From contig JAUNRL010000064.1 in NCBI GenBank assembly GCA_030535715.1, forward strand, positions 1 through 6,506: DNA of 6,506 nt, read 5' to 3'. The position numbers were made by a program, and so were the translations under genes. How positions within the stretch are numbered: the first letter of the stretch is position 1; each line of letters begins with the position of its first letter. The DNA comes from Bacillota bacterium (lineage in GTDB: Bacteria > Bacillota > Clostridia > Peptostreptococcales > Anaerovoracaceae). Of the stretch, positions 4,545 to 6,506 are shown one piece after another. The notes beneath the pieces are model-generated. The model saw nothing but the letters and a program-made list of their open reading frames with translations, searched no databases and had not been told where the DNA came from.

Positions 4545-5474
4545 ATGGGATTTGTAACAACTAAAGATATGTTCGCCAATGCGCTGAACGAAAACTACGC
4601 CGTAGGCGCTTTCAACGTCAACAACATGGAGATTATCCAGGGCATCGTGGAAGCCGCCCAGCAGGAAAACGCCCCGCTGATCCTGCAGGTTTCCGCCGGC
4701 GCGCGGAAATACGCCAAGCCGGCCTATCTGCTGAAGCTGGTCGAAGCGGCCATCCTTGACACAGGGCTCGACATCGCCCTGCATCTGGATCACGGCGAGG
4801 ATTTTGATATCTGCAAAAGATGCGTGGACGACGGCTTCACTTCCGTCATGATCGACGGGTCGAAGCATCCCTTCCAGGAGAACATCCGCATGACGAGGGA
4901 AGTAGTTGAATACGCCCATGATAAAGGCGTAGTGGTCGAAGCGGAGCTGGGCAAGCTGGCTGGCATCGAGGATGCGGTCAACGTCTCCGCCCGGGACGCC
5001 ACCTTCACCGTACCGGAAGAGGCGGCGGAATTCGTCGAAAAGACCGGTGTCGACTCTCTGGCTGTCGCCATCGGCACCAGCCACGGCGCCTACAAGTTCA
5101 AGGGTGAGCCCCGTCTGGACTTCGACCGGCTGAAGGCGATTCATGCGCTGATCCCCGACACGCCGCTGGTTCTGCACGGCGCATCCACGGTTCTGCCCGA
5201 GTTCGTCGCCAAGTGCAATCAGTACGGCGGAGACATCCCCGGCGCTCAGGGCGTTCCCGAGGAGATGATCCGGGAAGCATCGAAACACGGCGTCTGCAAA
5301 GTCAACATCGACACGGATCTGCGCCTAGCCATGACCGCCGAGATCCGCAAATACATGGTGGAGCACCCGGCGGACTTCGACCCCAGAAAGTACTTGGCCC
5401 CCGCCCGCGACGCTATCCGCGGCATGGTCGCCCACAAGATCAGCAACGTGCTGAACGCATCCAATAAACGGTAA
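4545..5474 (+). CDS. fba: Class II fructose-1,6-bisphosphate aldolase
   Basis: This zinc enzyme reversibly splits fructose 1,6-bisphosphate into glyceraldehyde 3-phosphate and dihydroxyacetone phosphate, in glycolysis and gluconeogenesis, in the cytosol. The 309 residues match the class IIB form of Firmicutes. GAFNVNNMEIIQGIVEAA lies near the N-terminus. ALHLDHGEDFDIC carries the catalytic Asp82 and zinc ligand His83. VEAELG is at 131-136, AIGTSHGAYKF supplies His180, and LVLHGAST supplies His211. The phosphate-binding motif KVNIDTDLR is at 252-260. AGGAGGT ends 4 bases before the ATG. It is the second gene of the rightward operon and ends 4 bases before a hairpin shared with convergent pncB. 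No frameshift or missing residue is visible. Confidence 0.98.
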   Translation: MGFVTTKDMFANALNENYAVGAFNVNNMEIIQGIVEAAQQENAPLILQVSAGARKYAKPAYLLKLVEAAILDTGLDIALHLDHGEDFDICKRCVDDGFTSVMIDGSKHPFQENIRMTREVVEYAHDKGVVVEAELGKLAGIEDAVNVSARDATFTVPEEAAEFVEKTGVDSLAVAIGTSHGAYKFKGEPRLDFDRLKAIHALIPDTPLVLHGASTVLPEFVAKCNQYGGDIPGAQGVPEEMIREASKHGVCKVNIDTDLRLAMTAEIRKYMVEHPADFDPRKYLAPARDAIRGMVAHKISNVLNASNKR

Positions 5475-5504
5475 AAAAACGGGGACTGCCGGCGCAGTCC
5501 CCGT
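5473..5504 (-). terminator. Perfect-stem terminator of pncB, overlapping the fba stop codon
   Basis: An 11-bp perfect stem (5479-5489 with 5494-5504, ACGGGGACTGC/GCAGTCCCCGT) closes a 4-base loop. Read leftward it is followed by seven T (5479-5473), a textbook intrinsic terminator 14 bases after the pncB stop. Read rightward there is no T-run (GATCCCCTTCC follows), so termination of fba here would be weak or would rely on the hairpin alone. The T-run covers the last bases of the fba stop codon TAA (5472-5474). Confidence 0.92.
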
Positions 5505-5518
5505 GATCCCCTTCCGGG

Positions 5519-6506
5519 TTATTTGCTTTCCTCAATCATCCTGTTCTTCAGGGCGAAGAGCTTCTCGGACAGGTCAACGTAGTAGGTCTGCGGATTCTCG
5601 AACCGCTTCATCTCATCCCACATCCGTTCCTGCTGCTCCCTGCAATAGGCGCGGATCTCCTTGATGTCCGGACTCTCGTAAACGCATTCGCCGGTCCTGA
5701 AGATTTGCTCCCTCAGGTTTTTAGCGTAGAAGTTGGTGATCTTCTTTCGCTTCCAGACGGCATTGGGGTCGAAGATCTCGTACTCTTCTCCGGAGGGCGC
5801 ACCTTCCTCATCCAGCGCGATCACATCGCCCAGCAACCGGTGAGTATCCCTGTCGAAGAGCCGGTACACGGTTTTGAATCCCGGATTGGTGATCTTCTCC
5901 GTGTTCTCGGAGATCTTGATCCTGGGAAGAATCTTCCCGTCCTTCTCCAGCGCCGCCAGCTTGTAGACGCCGCCAAAGACCGGTTCGGACCGGGATGTGA
6001 TCAGCTTTTCGCCCACGCCGAAGGAGTCGATGCAGGCACCCTCGGAGATGACCTCGCGGATGATGTACTCGTCCAGGGAATTGGAAATGACAATCTTGCA
6101 GTCCTCAAGCCCTGCCTCGTCCAGCATCCTGCGGGCGTTCTTGGTCAGATAGGCGATATCGCCGCTGTCGATCCGAACGCCCTTGTTGGGCGGATCCAGT
6201 TCCTTGAAGACCCTGATGGCCGCTGGAATACCGGATTTCAGCACGTTATAGGTGTCCACCAGAAGGGTCGCGTTGGTGGGATAGATCTCCGTGTATTTCT
6301 TAAAGGCTTCGTACTCATTGTCGAACATCTGCACCCAGCTGTGGGCCATGGTGCCCAGAGCCGGCGTACCGAACTCCTCGTCCGCGATGGTACAGGCGGT
6401 GCCCACGCATCCGCCGATGTAGGATGCCCTCGCCCCGTAGACGGCCGCGGCTGTTCCGTGGGACCGTCTGGTGCCGAACTCCATGACTGCGCGCCCGTCC
6501 GCCGCC
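5519..6506 (-). CDS. pncB: Nicotinate phosphoribosyltransferase, N-terminus beyond the window
   Basis: This enzyme makes nicotinate mononucleotide from nicotinate and phosphoribosyl pyrophosphate, with ATP hydrolysis, in the Preiss-Handler salvage route to NAD. The visible 328 residues are the C-terminal two thirds of a protein of roughly 480 residues. The frame continues upstream of the ATG at 6484 to the window edge, and the residues there (AADGRAV) join onto EFGTRRSHG, a conserved family motif, so 6484 is an internal Met. GTMAHSWVQ contains the His that is phosphorylated in characterised members (codon 6343-6341). GVRIDSGDIAYL (about 6149-6178) is the phosphate-binding region, and SNSLDEYIIREV and FGVGEKLITS follow. 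The long C-terminal domain ends LFALKNRMIEESK. It is convergent with fba and ends at the terminator 5473-5504. Its promoter lies outside the window. Confidence 0.96.
   Translation of the reverse strand, partial: AADGRAVMEFGTRRSHGTAAAVYGARASYIGGCVGTACTIADEEFGTPALGTMAHSWVQMFDNEYEAFKKYTEIYPTNATLLVDTYNVLKSGIPAAIRVFKELDPPNKGVRIDSGDIAYLTKNARRMLDEAGLEDCKIVISNSLDEYIIREVISEGACIDSFGVGEKLITSRSEPVFGGVYKLAALEKDGKILPRIKISENTEKITNPGFKTVYRLFDRDTHRLLGDVIALDEEGAPSGEEYEIFDPNAVWKRKKITNFYAKNLREQIFRTGECVYESPDIKEIRAYCREQQERMWDEMKRFENPQTYYVDLSEKLFALKNRMIEESK

Noticed and set aside
4419..5288. Long open frame (289 codons) on the minus strand opposite fba
   Set aside because: It lies antisense to an unmistakable class II aldolase, has no family motifs, and is explained by the GC-rich codon bias of fba.
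6482..6484. ATG at 6484 as the start of pncB
   Set aside because: The frame is open to the window edge and the upstream residues continue the conserved motif ending EFGTRRSHG; the known family has about 150 more N-terminal residues.

Overview
The window reads as a chromosomal segment of a low-to-mid GC Gram-positive anaerobe of the Clostridia (Eubacteriales). The basis is the close-packed gene arrangement, strong AAGGAGG-type ribosome binding sites, a class II aldolase of the Bacillus/Clostridium type, a short single-TM type I signal peptidase, and a one-piece tmRNA. The genus cannot be fixed from the sequence alone. No CRISPR array, transposase, integrase or complete novel system is visible.

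Region 1-870 (minus strand) is more AT-rich and holds two unrecognised genes: a strongly acidic protein running off the left edge (1-400) and a 46-residue small protein (487-627). A 243-base gap without a gene (628-870) contains a candidate promoter, an exact 11-bp tandem duplication and a weak second terminator. This stretch lies immediately past the 3' end of ssrA, a classic integration site, so it could be accessory DNA; no att duplication or integrase is visible inside the window.

Region 871-4148 is a minus-strand gene string that appears to be one transcription unit. In order of transcription it encodes a RluA-family pseudouridine synthase, a signal-peptidase-like protein whose catalytic Ser and Lys are both Ala, an intact signal peptidase I (lepB), smpB, a 108-residue coiled-coil protein, and the tmRNA (ssrA), ending at a strong hairpin terminator. 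SmpB and tmRNA act together in ribosome rescue and are encoded almost next to each other. The two signal-peptidase-like genes are 6 bases apart.

Region 4149-4247 is a compact divergent control region. One palindromic hexamer, TTGCAA (4181-4186), can serve as the -35 box of both a leftward and a rightward promoter, each with an extended -10. The leftward promoter places the transcript start about at the ATG of the pseudouridine synthase gene, so that message may be leaderless.

Region 4248-5474 (plus strand) encodes a 90-residue single-pass membrane protein with a repetitive acidic tail, then class II fructose-bisphosphate aldolase (fba). Region 5519-6506 (minus strand) is the C-terminal two thirds of nicotinate phosphoribosyltransferase (pncB), convergent with fba. 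A perfect 11-bp hairpin between them has its U-run only in the pncB direction, overlapping the fba stop codon.
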